Of a stretch of 62,441 nucleotides of DNA, positions 19,801-25,422 are shown piece after piece (position 1 is the stretch's first letter; the number at the start of each line of letters is the position of its first letter). This DNA is from JBCCCJ01 sp039029315 (lineage in GTDB: Bacteria; Bacteroidota; Bacteroidia; J057), in assembly GCA_039029315.1 (NCBI GenBank), contig JBCCGK010000075.1:1-62441 (forward strand), read 5' to 3'. The translations under genes and the position numbers were made by a program. Below the pieces are notes generated by a model. The model saw only the letters and a list, made by a program, of their open reading frames with translations, searched no databases and was not told the origin of the DNA.

Positions 19801-20051
19801 TCTCCCCTCGCAAGTGTATAGATGGAGGGAAGTTCCCAATGTAGGTGTATCCCTTTTTGTAATAAAAATCCAATATCCTGAAAAGGCTCTGAAACGATGG
19901 CATTGCTTAAGTAAGGTGTATTGGGATGTACTTCTCCAAAAGAAGTCTTATATGGAAGTCTACGAAAGTCAATGGAAGGGGCAGAACCTAAGGTGTCTTT
20001 GGACAGGAACAACGCTCTTGTCTGAATAGGTACAAATAGATTTGAATTCAT
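13845..20051 (-). CDS. 2068-aa protein of unknown function, first gene of cassette
   Basis: The largest protein in the window and the first gene of the six-gene cassette. It has no signal peptide and no transmembrane segment. The N-terminal ~120 residues carry motifs I remember from uncharacterised giant proteins in scattered bacteria: IGFLLQKGIHLHWELP and PPAPNRWLLTRR. Between residues ~245 and ~810 a short motif of the form W-xx-L-xxx-G-x-I recurs (VWEQL, LWAEL, VWTII, TWTYA, VWQDLIQTGKI, LWADALQIGWL, LWKALVQAGRI), each followed by a charged loop, implying a degenerate helical repeat. The region around 1065-1150 (ELAHMLHQLNRTQAAYDQ, then DWHKYMVAIYPPEDG) also looks conserved. I can assign no enzymatic function. 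Its size and position suggest a scaffold. Confidence 0.75.
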   Translation of the reverse strand: MNSNLFVPIQTRALFLSKDTLGSAPSIDFRRLPYKTSFGEVHPNTPYLSNAIVSEPFQDIGFLLQKGIHLHWELPSIYTLARGEGHDLPPAPNRWLLTRRIGADMKQWVIESDQLSETAPEGTALTVIPLPFDTNRLGQPYRFIGSTREIDNYSPGEHTDYWARHWKKPFTATGYGDPHFASFYPNCSSVFGFHDAEIEVIPAEGIKYEVIGWHHQTEDSPFVQTAKEFLSPSFRFAQEQLIQYGQRMGEAVWEQLTSSSQFDIDVIQPQESSPISDADLDRFLSPSPLKTLIEKDDLLTEAILGSAEDIDGELDSLWAELDDKHWINIEDQSEHPDQASIVADPELRFALDIAFASNESAILTLFQQKKQGNIFPRQRLIDRYGEESAGPVWTIIQEQNWTEALWPNHLLLTGTISKDWVAGLAHTPSYNLIQQDVSHNRLFNLHARWGTVDQASIDARFPPSPDNSTWTALQNAYRNDTRTLCKLDDQPITVGTTYSVLHQFSSLLQRNFSHAPKSLIHQSDLLALFKQKALETWTYAIQKTWILPDAGKAIPEAQTNPVAAPYDSLDGITVPYLSFHLQKQELESRIGDRADQVWQDLIQTGKINENPAGSGLGLARAGSITGLFVRYSQEIQDEIEDFVIGPDYSVASIQQLLANFADQLWADALQIGWLKSDERHRVYFEPRTSWKEVANRPLLDKQRRWLDVFIRQLLSDSESDLQRFFGDAQGTSLYQTLTQENYFDQSPQPLSGLFTFFQTHPEGTSELIDSFADLLRVRFTKAQFKTYLKEEVAVPLWKALVQAGRIDTAPADHAYSLFNPELNEYMDTVMAADPESDEYAYLSLIQKFLMTFHGTKFQDLLQLKLYHSYAQSQLDRSIQPQDQESVVEDLSQRGWGHRLPLDYPLFLIAPTSYRQALTTAADREKEMSILLDVVHLKNYQNFTSSCCFSRVRILPTADQQNPALDSQNLNISIGNTGTEAISAYLAHEIDAGNQGQMEHQLEAISFLEKFQASSNDVGARLTELRHSKGFRAEKGNLRWTIYQVSANQSKTDAVVEVALPEELAHMLHQLNRTQAAYDQSLANITQMRRLLFFDWHKYMVAIYPPEDGNLNYPDIQQIQAFIEDFDIEPLKRLMASTGLVHLVETPVAVNQAHASLMGEEEGDLLLEQSLAWKLAGQINAVIQSLSQVNAERISQGLGPYRLKASSDEHFFRPTDLHMVLTGDLTAGSYARDVEESLELDRQGAYIIDNFLDFDDFNKILEPTFYQYVTTVLDALFAIEPALDGMSLANGEVSQQAWDPMLFDWMVYFQPLYDPNQTEAFIHKKALGYHTDFLSNTYTLAPNTSVLSLQSGNAELSDHVSVYSGRTFLSHTFNNVFRQRLEAYLKNEVGVDWLDEFLLNPSQKLSEYVADHQLNNEKEKADDPVYTALRALDHLLSHPTLTQALSGLNAAFLASHSIFQLPVGDPLGFEVFRAFGAKVKHYVEEENIHAPAPLNDLQAIRAGAMQMRQLRVIDRFGMYVDKPVDSVNIAQTLQSDFDSDKIGIPPRFPQAARLNCRWQSAINNDIETNEHPASNPICGWIIPNQLDDAFLIYAPSGSLLGWVNEAGNWITPPDKSSITLDQVRLVNAHLADFVDWLRNKDSAQRADFLSSIINSLDNIAPEYATQHQALSLLMSRPIALARVNISLELKHIPVSDHKWDSFRGSLAITDRMRSEKVYFQPEEVGDFIKATRQTYGFTEVTVPVRIGDYHKLNDGLVGYWMGDIDPATDTYYAAESSNSAPHLLQLSLDHPAQTLTCLLDPQGELHAVCGMLPSKQISLPADMYQEALQKMEVDFLTAPIISPKNSLDIPLPEEVGYTWSFLRKHAGQYPNYSGNIMSGGGYIHTPYLDPIQFREAWKQHNATTYWDYLLGAGFLIESEDHFSIADFTAPGLQMYSDNFEFSDAAFTKVDSVKHILWAIRPLISLVSPIRKEDFVNKWVALSSEESEAVQLVNYLLLHNWLTDIGPRPYLHVVRASKRTKQTLDEKWLGKDATVEELLHTLAYRLSEVKTEATFDTSNEIIEGWLNLSK

Positions 20052-20477
20052 CTTGAAGGATGACTTGAGAATTCACATAAGAGGTAGGTCACTATAGGTA
20101 AATATGTCAAATCCTTTGGACGATGTCAAGAGGGGGGAGGCTAAACAAGACAGAAGTTTTGCCATATTAGTTGGAATCTTCAGATTATTAGAAGATTAGC
20201 AATGTTAAAATATTGGGAGTAAAGATAAATCCGGTAGATTGCTCAAGGAAATTTCCCCAATTGATGAAAAAATAAGCTTTTGTTAATGGAAATGAGCGAA
20301 CAGAAAGGGCATCAGAATAACATTGTAGTGGATGCTAGAGCCTGTTTTTGGTTAGGTGGAATTGAAAGATAAATATTCCCGATCAAACAAAAATTTAGCT
20401 TTGTTCATTTTATTGATTTTCGAAATTTGCTGCTCAAACTCTGCGAAAATCGTACATTGGAAGGTAAATGAATTGCT
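20052..20477. other. Intergenic region between giant cassette and P450
   Basis: This 426-bp AT-rich gap separates two divergent transcription units, so promoters for both should lie here. The minus-strand side contains TTGACAT followed by T/A-rich sequence about 60 bp before the 2068-aa gene, but I see no convincing TAnnTTTG element. No ORF or tRNA is evident. Confidence 0.5.
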
Positions 20478-21815
20478 ATGCGATCTTCTACTGAACTACC
20501 TCGTCTGTCGAACTCTGGCCCTTTGGGAGTGATGAGACGTTTTTTGGCAAATCCACTGATATTTTTTGAGGAACCCCACAAAATCGATGCACCTTTTGTC
20601 AAGTTTCGTTTGGCGCACAAATCATATTATTATGTCAATAGATATGAAGTCCTGGAGGAGTTGTTGAAAAAATGGAAAGACTTCCAAAAAGGGTCAAGTA
20701 AATTGGCCAGAGAAGTATTGGGGACCGGATTGGTATTTGCCGAAGAAGCGGACTGGACCAAACAAAGACGCATCATGGCTCCTGCATTTTACCAAAAAGC
20801 AATTGAGTCCTATCAAGAGATGATGCACAAGCAACTCTCAAAAAGCCTGGATCAATGGCAGGCAGAACAGGAGAATCAAGGCATGGTAAATATGACAGAT
20901 GGCTTTTACAAATTTGCTATCCGAAGCCTTCAGGATGCCTTGTTTGGAACACATAATGATGAAGATGAGTTACAGACAGTACTCGATGGGATCAATAGCC
21001 TCTTCCAACACCTGATTGCGGGCCAATCTAACCCATTGCTGCCACCGCTGTGGATTCCGACTGGGAGAAACAGAAAAAGTAAACATCACATCAAGTCCAT
21101 CCGGGAGATCATTTTGAGGACCATCAGAGAACGAGAACAGGCATCTGATGGGCAAACAACCTTGATAGATATGATGATCCATGGGAGAGAAGAATCCTCA
21201 GGAACGGGACTAAGTGATGACAATGTGATTGATCAGGTGAAAATCTTTTTTGTCGCAGGTTCAGAGACCAGTTCCAATACCATGACCTTCGCTTGCTGGC
21301 TTCTGGCTCAATATCCGGCAGTGTACAGGCGATTACAAGAAGAAATCGATCAAGAACTTGGGCAAGAGAACCTACATCTCAAAGATATTGGCAGACTTCC
21401 TTACCTGCGGGCCGTCGTCAATGAGACCTTGCGCATGTATCCGCCAAACTGGATCAATACCCGAACCACCAAGGGAAAGGCGGATGCCGGTGGAGTTCAG
21501 TTTCAATCGGGGACAGATTTTATGTTTTCGCCTTATCAGCTGCATCGGTCGGAAGCCTGTTGCGAGCAAGCCAACAAGTTCCTGCCAGAAAGATGGTTGC
21601 AATCTGATAGCATCCCTCGATACTTTTTTCCCTTCTCATTGGGCCCCCGCAAGTGCATAGGAGATCAATTTGCCCTGGCAGAGATTTACATTGCCCTTTC
21701 AGGCTTGATACAAAGATGTGATTGGACACTGTTAGAAGGCTATGAAGGGCAGGAGCAGCCCGGAGCAACGCTTTATCTCAGTCCGAAATTGATGCTTCAT
21801 CTCCAGGCGAGGTGA
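20478..21815 (+). CDS. Cytochrome P450
   Basis: 445 aa with all P450 hallmarks: I-helix AGSETSS (~residues 260-266) for oxygen activation, K-helix ExxR as ETLR (~320), the PERW-type motif FLPERW, and the haem loop FSLGPRKCIG with Cys at about 393 as the proximal ligand. There is no N-terminal membrane anchor, so it is probably a soluble cytoplasmic monooxygenase that needs separate redox partners, none of which is encoded nearby. The haem region and general layout resemble CYP102/CYP4-like fatty-acid or terpene hydroxylases, but substrate cannot be read from sequence. It is divergent from the giant cassette and upstream of the FAD/UbiA/MMPL genes, which may supply or export a related lipid. 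Its 3' side runs about 485 bp to the first strong terminator. Confidence 0.92.
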   Translation: MRSSTELPRLSNSGPLGVMRRFLANPLIFFEEPHKIDAPFVKFRLAHKSYYYVNRYEVLEELLKKWKDFQKGSSKLAREVLGTGLVFAEEADWTKQRRIMAPAFYQKAIESYQEMMHKQLSKSLDQWQAEQENQGMVNMTDGFYKFAIRSLQDALFGTHNDEDELQTVLDGINSLFQHLIAGQSNPLLPPLWIPTGRNRKSKHHIKSIREIILRTIREREQASDGQTTLIDMMIHGREESSGTGLSDDNVIDQVKIFFVAGSETSSNTMTFACWLLAQYPAVYRRLQEEIDQELGQENLHLKDIGRLPYLRAVVNETLRMYPPNWINTRTTKGKADAGGVQFQSGTDFMFSPYQLHRSEACCEQANKFLPERWLQSDSIPRYFFPFSLGPRKCIGDQFALAEIYIALSGLIQRCDWTLLEGYEGQEQPGATLYLSPKLMLHLQAR

Positions 21816-21885
21816 GCGACAGTCAAAAAGGCACATACAAAAATTGGTAGTGCAATACATGTAAGGCTGTCATCGGCACGTAGCA

Positions 21886-21990
21886 ATGATCGGCAGACCA
21901 TTGCTAGGAAGGATGTTATCGAAAGGATGTTATCGAAGCGGATGCCTTTCTATCTACAATAGGCAAAGCGTGAGATGGTCTGCCGATCAT
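21886..21990. repeat. Inverted repeat with 16-bp perfect arms
   Basis: The arms ATGATCGGCAGACCAT (21886-21901) and ATGGTCTGCCGATCAT (21975-21990) are perfectly complementary and enclose 73 bp that include two tandem copies of GGATGTTATCGAA. The left arm also sits in a small hairpin (AGCAATG...CATTGCT). A 15-base part of the right arm, GTCTGCCGATCATCT, recurs at 53629-53643. This points to a REP- or MITE-like family. Confidence 0.7.
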
Positions 21991-22158
21991 CTCTACAAAT
22001 ATTCTGTCGGAAGATTAGCATTACAGTTGAACCACTACCAAAAAAATAAGTGATAGATTTTAAAAAAAGTCTCTTATTCCCCATACCCCAAAGATCTCTT
22101 CGACCTGATGGACAACTCGTGTACCACAGGCTGGACCCCAATTCAATCATATCTGGGA

Positions 22159-22300
22159 ATGAAAACCTGCCTGAACATAAGTCAGATTTTTGATCTGCGA
22201 ACAATAACCCAAGAAATTGGAACAATAGTCATAGTCTTTTGCCTGTCTTTCCCTGTTCTTTGTCAAGAACAATACAAGAAACCCAAGGTGATTGTACATG
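22159..22300 (+). other. Possible remnant of a small secreted protein
   Basis: From the ATG at 22159 the frame reads a hydrophobic segment (TIVIVFCLSFPVLCQEQ) that looks like a signal peptide, then a short basic stretch KKPKVIVHEGS. The frame then runs into the intrinsic terminator at 22301. It could be the truncated start of a secreted protein, a short peptide, or chance. There is no conserved domain and coding is not established. Confidence 0.25.
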
Positions 22301-22331
22301 AAGGTTCTCTCAATCAAGAGAACCTTTTTTT
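22301..22331 (+). terminator. Intrinsic terminator, plus strand
   Basis: A perfect 10-bp stem (AAGGTTCTCT / AGAGAACCTT) with a 6-nt loop is followed on the plus strand by a T-rich tract (TTTTTG). It overlaps the 3' end of the minus-strand FAD enzyme gene. It would end transcription coming from the P450 side or from the small ORF just upstream. Confidence 0.75.
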
Positions 22332-23803
22332 GTTTTCACAAATCGCAATAATTCTGTCCATTCTATTCGCAGATAATTGATCAGCCAATTCCAGGCCAGA
22401 TGCAAGGGTTTGAAGTAGAATCCTATGCCTTGGGGGACAGATACATAAGAATATACCACAGGCTGGGGGAGGCTGGAAGACACTCGTCCGTCTGACATGC
22501 GTTTTTGGGCAATGGAGAGATATCGCCAGCGGAAGAAGCGAAAAGCCATACGCGAGAATAGGTTGAAGCGAAGTGGATAGCGAATCAAGCGAGGAAACTT
22601 GACAGCAGGCAGGACTGAAAAGGTGAAATAGGCAAAAATCCCCATTTGTGCCCAATTGCTGAACAGATCATAAGAAAACATCAACCGATAGTTCATGTCA
22701 AATTGTCTGGCTCGATCTAGATAGGCCTGTCTGAAGGTTTTTTCGTATCTACGCCATCTCTTCGAATTCATCTGTCGGGAAGAGAAATAGGCTGTCAGCA
22801 AATCTGTCAACCAGCTGATCTGCTGGCAGGTGAATTCCAGACCCGGACTGAACATGGGATCGACAAATCCACAAGCATCTCCCAACAAAATGATGCCTTC
22901 ATCATACAACTGCTGCCCCACGAAAGCAAGCTGAGGCAGATGACGAATCATGCCTCTGCTGGCTCCAGCAGTAATTGCTTGCAATTGAGCATCTGATTGT
23001 AACAATTGCTCAAAAAATTGTGCAGGATCTTCTACCTTAATTTGTTCCTGATGATACACCAGTCCGATACTGCTCGTGTGATCATCCAGGCTGATGTGAT
23101 ACCACCAGCACCCTTTTTTTAGAAAATGAATCGTCGCCTGGGAAGGGGGCGCAATGGCACGGGTCCATTGCCGGGAAGGAGGTGGATCATGCTTGACCTC
23201 CTGTGTGGAATGAAAATGCGCGATGATCGCCCCGGTTCGGATGGGAAGCTCTTCTTGCTTCCAATCCATCTGATGAGAGAGAAATTGCCGTCTGCCCGTT
23301 ACATCTACTACCCAAGTGGACTGAAAGGAATGATTCGATCCTTCGTACGCCAACTGAATCCTGCTGGAAAAAGGATGCACCTCAATCCCTGTGACAGATG
23401 CTGGTCGCATCACTTCTATGCCCAGACTGGCTGCCTCCTCTAACAAGTCCTCGTCAAAACTATCCCGCCTGAGATGCCGACCACTGGCAACTCCTGGAAG
23501 GGATGGACTGGAAAATTCTTGTATATTAGACTTATTATCAGCCCTTGGTTCCTGAAAGAGAAACCGCAAACCTGCCTTAGGGATGTGTTTGTCAAGCAAT
23601 TCATCAATCTCAAATCGATTGAGAAAGAGTGCGGCGATATCGGATAGGGATTCTCCTACTTTGTGTGGAAATACTGCTTTTTCTTCCACTATCATCATTT
23701 TCAACTCCGGAATCTTCCTGCCAAGAGAGATCGCGAACAAGCTGGCCGATATGCCACCTCCCAGGAAAATGATATCGTAATCAGATGTGTGAGAAGAATT
23801 CAT
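22310..23803 (-). CDS. FAD-dependent oxidoreductase, halogenase-like
   Basis: About 497 aa from the ATG at 23803 (MNSSHTSDYDII); an in-frame ATG 18 bp upstream is also possible. The N-terminus has a Rossmann FAD motif (IIFLGGGISAS), followed by a VGES motif and an ARG-type HLRRDSFDEDL. The second FAD motif is GDACGFVDPMFSPGL at ~315-330. Overall layout matches the flavin-dependent halogenase/geranylgeranyl-reductase-like superfamily. The halogenase signature WxWxIP is replaced by WWYHIS, so halogenation is uncertain and oxidation or reduction of a lipid or polyene is equally plausible. The C-terminal ~120 residues are rich in Phe, Arg and Trp and may contact membrane. It is divergent from the UbiA-MMPL genes, which suggests a shared pathway. 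Confidence 0.85.
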   Translation of the reverse strand: MNSSHTSDYDIIFLGGGISASLFAISLGRKIPELKMMIVEEKAVFPHKVGESLSDIAALFLNRFEIDELLDKHIPKAGLRFLFQEPRADNKSNIQEFSSPSLPGVASGRHLRRDSFDEDLLEEAASLGIEVMRPASVTGIEVHPFSSRIQLAYEGSNHSFQSTWVVDVTGRRQFLSHQMDWKQEELPIRTGAIIAHFHSTQEVKHDPPPSRQWTRAIAPPSQATIHFLKKGCWWYHISLDDHTSSIGLVYHQEQIKVEDPAQFFEQLLQSDAQLQAITAGASRGMIRHLPQLAFVGQQLYDEGIILLGDACGFVDPMFSPGLEFTCQQISWLTDLLTAYFSSRQMNSKRWRRYEKTFRQAYLDRARQFDMNYRLMFSYDLFSNWAQMGIFAYFTFSVLPAVKFPRLIRYPLRFNLFSRMAFRFFRWRYLSIAQKRMSDGRVSSSLPQPVVYSYVSVPQGIGFYFKPLHLAWNWLINYLRIEWTELLRFVKTKKGSLD

Positions 23804-24071
23804 ATGTCGAACATGATGCACAATATTCGCTCATCTCTTGTCTTTCTCCTAAAGGTTTTTTCGTGGAGAGAAGCTTTGATTAAGGATTCTCCCTTTTCAG
23901 AACGTCTAGTATATGGGATTTGCAGAAAATCCCTAAATCCAGGATCAATAATCAATGGATTTGCAAAAAATAATAATCTCTATGGTCAGGGTTGATAAAT
24001 CAATTTCAGCAAAAAAATCAGATCCGATAGATTTGACTCATCAAGATCAAACCAACAACCCGAGAATTGCT

Positions 24072-24905
24072 ATGAATTACGCCATTCGATATAAGTCCCT
24101 GAAGCTATTTCATATAGCAGCCTGTTCCCTGATCTATGCAGGATTTTTTAGCGTAACCAATTCCCAGTGGCCAAATCTGATATTGCTGACATGTTGCACC
24201 ATTATCGGGATATTCTTTGTCTATCGCTTCAACGATCATGTAGATCAGACACATGATTTTAAGGTGAATTTGCACAGTTTTTTTCGGGTAAAACTCCATC
24301 TGTTGGCTGCCGTGATCTTCTTGTTGATCTTTTTGCCTTTATCGATTTATTCTTTCTCTTCCTTTTGCTTTCTGGTCTTAGCCCTTGCCGGGATATTGGG
24401 GATCTTGTATTCGGTCAAAATCCATCTGCCCCATCGCTCTTTCCGCCTAAAACATGCCTTTCTCTTCAAAAATATTGCCATTGGACTGGCCTGGGGCGCT
24501 TTGGTATTGATTGGTGCGGATTCATTTGATCATGATTTTGCTCGTGCCCTCTTTTATTTTGTCAGTGTGCAAGTCTTTATCGGAAGTGCGATCAGAGATA
24601 TTCCTGATTTAGAGAAGGATCGACAGGACGGGGTTTACAGTCTGGCAGTGGTATTTGGAGTCAATCCGGCCATTTTTTTCCTTCATTTGGTCAATGTTGC
24701 TTCTGTGTTCACCTATGGATTGGTTCAGGGAAATATGGGATTCTTGTTTGTGGTTTCGATTACCTATGTTTGGCGTTTCATCACCCTGCGCCAGATTTTT
24801 CTTGGTCGCAGCATCAAGCGTTGGACACAATCCTACAACCTGATGACCTGTTTTTTGATTTTTGTTCTGGTATTTATCACCTATGTATATGAGCACATTA
24901 CCTGA
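24072..24905 (+). CDS. UbiA-family prenyltransferase-like membrane protein
   Basis: About 277 aa from the ATG at 24072 (MNYAIRYKSLKLFHI); the upstream frame from 23955 is polar and unlikely. Seven to nine hydrophobic helices are evident. The two Asp-rich motifs of UbiA enzymes are present: NDHVDQTHD (~residues 55-63) and DIPDLEKDRQDG (~175-186), which in the family bind Mg-diphosphate. UbiA proteins transfer an isoprenoid chain to an aromatic or other acceptor in the membrane. The acceptor here is unknown. The gene overlaps the next one by 17 bp and so is translationally coupled to it and probably to the MMPL exporter. Quinone synthesis is less likely because no quinone genes are nearby. Confidence 0.8.
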   Translation: MNYAIRYKSLKLFHIAACSLIYAGFFSVTNSQWPNLILLTCCTIIGIFFVYRFNDHVDQTHDFKVNLHSFFRVKLHLLAAVIFLLIFLPLSIYSFSSFCFLVLALAGILGILYSVKIHLPHRSFRLKHAFLFKNIAIGLAWGALVLIGADSFDHDFARALFYFVSVQVFIGSAIRDIPDLEKDRQDGVYSLAVVFGVNPAIFFLHLVNVASVFTYGLVQGNMGFLFVVSITYVWRFITLRQIFLGRSIKRWTQSYNLMTCFLIFVLVFITYVYEHIT

Positions 24906-25422
24906 TGTCAGTCCCTTGTATTGGGCAACTGCTATCCTCGTTTCAGCCACAATTTTCGCCGTATTTTGGTTCATGGATGCCTTGACCCATGAGGAATTGG
25001 TAGAAGTAGACCTGACAGATCGCGAATTACAAACCCATCGAAATATTCTGGCAGTTTCTTTGCTGATGGAGGGATCATTGGTCCTGATGTATTGGTGGGA
25101 TGTAGAAGTTCTGCCGATTTTTCTGGCCTTGTTCCTCACCCGAACAGCCCATGAATTTATCGACGAATTGCATTACCATACCGATCGATGTAGCCCCAGA
25201 GAATCCAGATTGCACCTCATCATGTGGGTCAGCGTGATCGCCAAGACCTTCTTTATGTTCATGTGGGGATTCTTCTCCAATTATGAAGGAATTTGGGACC
25301 TACCCATAGCTTATTATGTCTGGGGCGTGGTCGTATTCGGTGCGATGGGCTGGACGACGCAAGCAGAGTGGGGGAGAGGCAAGGGAAAAGAAGCCGAGGC
25401 CAGAGAATTGATCAATGGATAG
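24889..25422 (+). CDS. Small multi-spanning membrane protein of unknown function
   Basis: About 177 aa from the ATG at 24889 (MSTLPDVSPLYW), overlapping the end of the UbiA gene; an in-frame ATG at 24862 would give a longer overlap. Four or five hydrophobic helices are visible. Between them lie His/Glu/Asp-rich stretches (MDALTHEELVEVD and HEFIDELHYHTDRC) that could bind a metal or form an active site. I do not recognise the family. Overlap with both neighbours (UbiA before, MMPL after, 8 bp) indicates one operon, so it probably acts in the same membrane pathway. Confidence 0.75.
   Translation: MSTLPDVSPLYWATAILVSATIFAVFWFMDALTHEELVEVDLTDRELQTHRNILAVSLLMEGSLVLMYWWDVEVLPIFLALFLTRTAHEFIDELHYHTDRCSPRESRLHLIMWVSVIAKTFFMFMWGFFSNYEGIWDLPIAYYVWGVVVFGAMGWTTQAEWGRGKGKEAEARELING

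Noticed and set aside
1093..20051. Contractile injection system or prophage
   Set aside because: Apart from one collar-like C-terminus there is no sheath, tube, baseplate, AAA+ ATPase, capsid or terminase.
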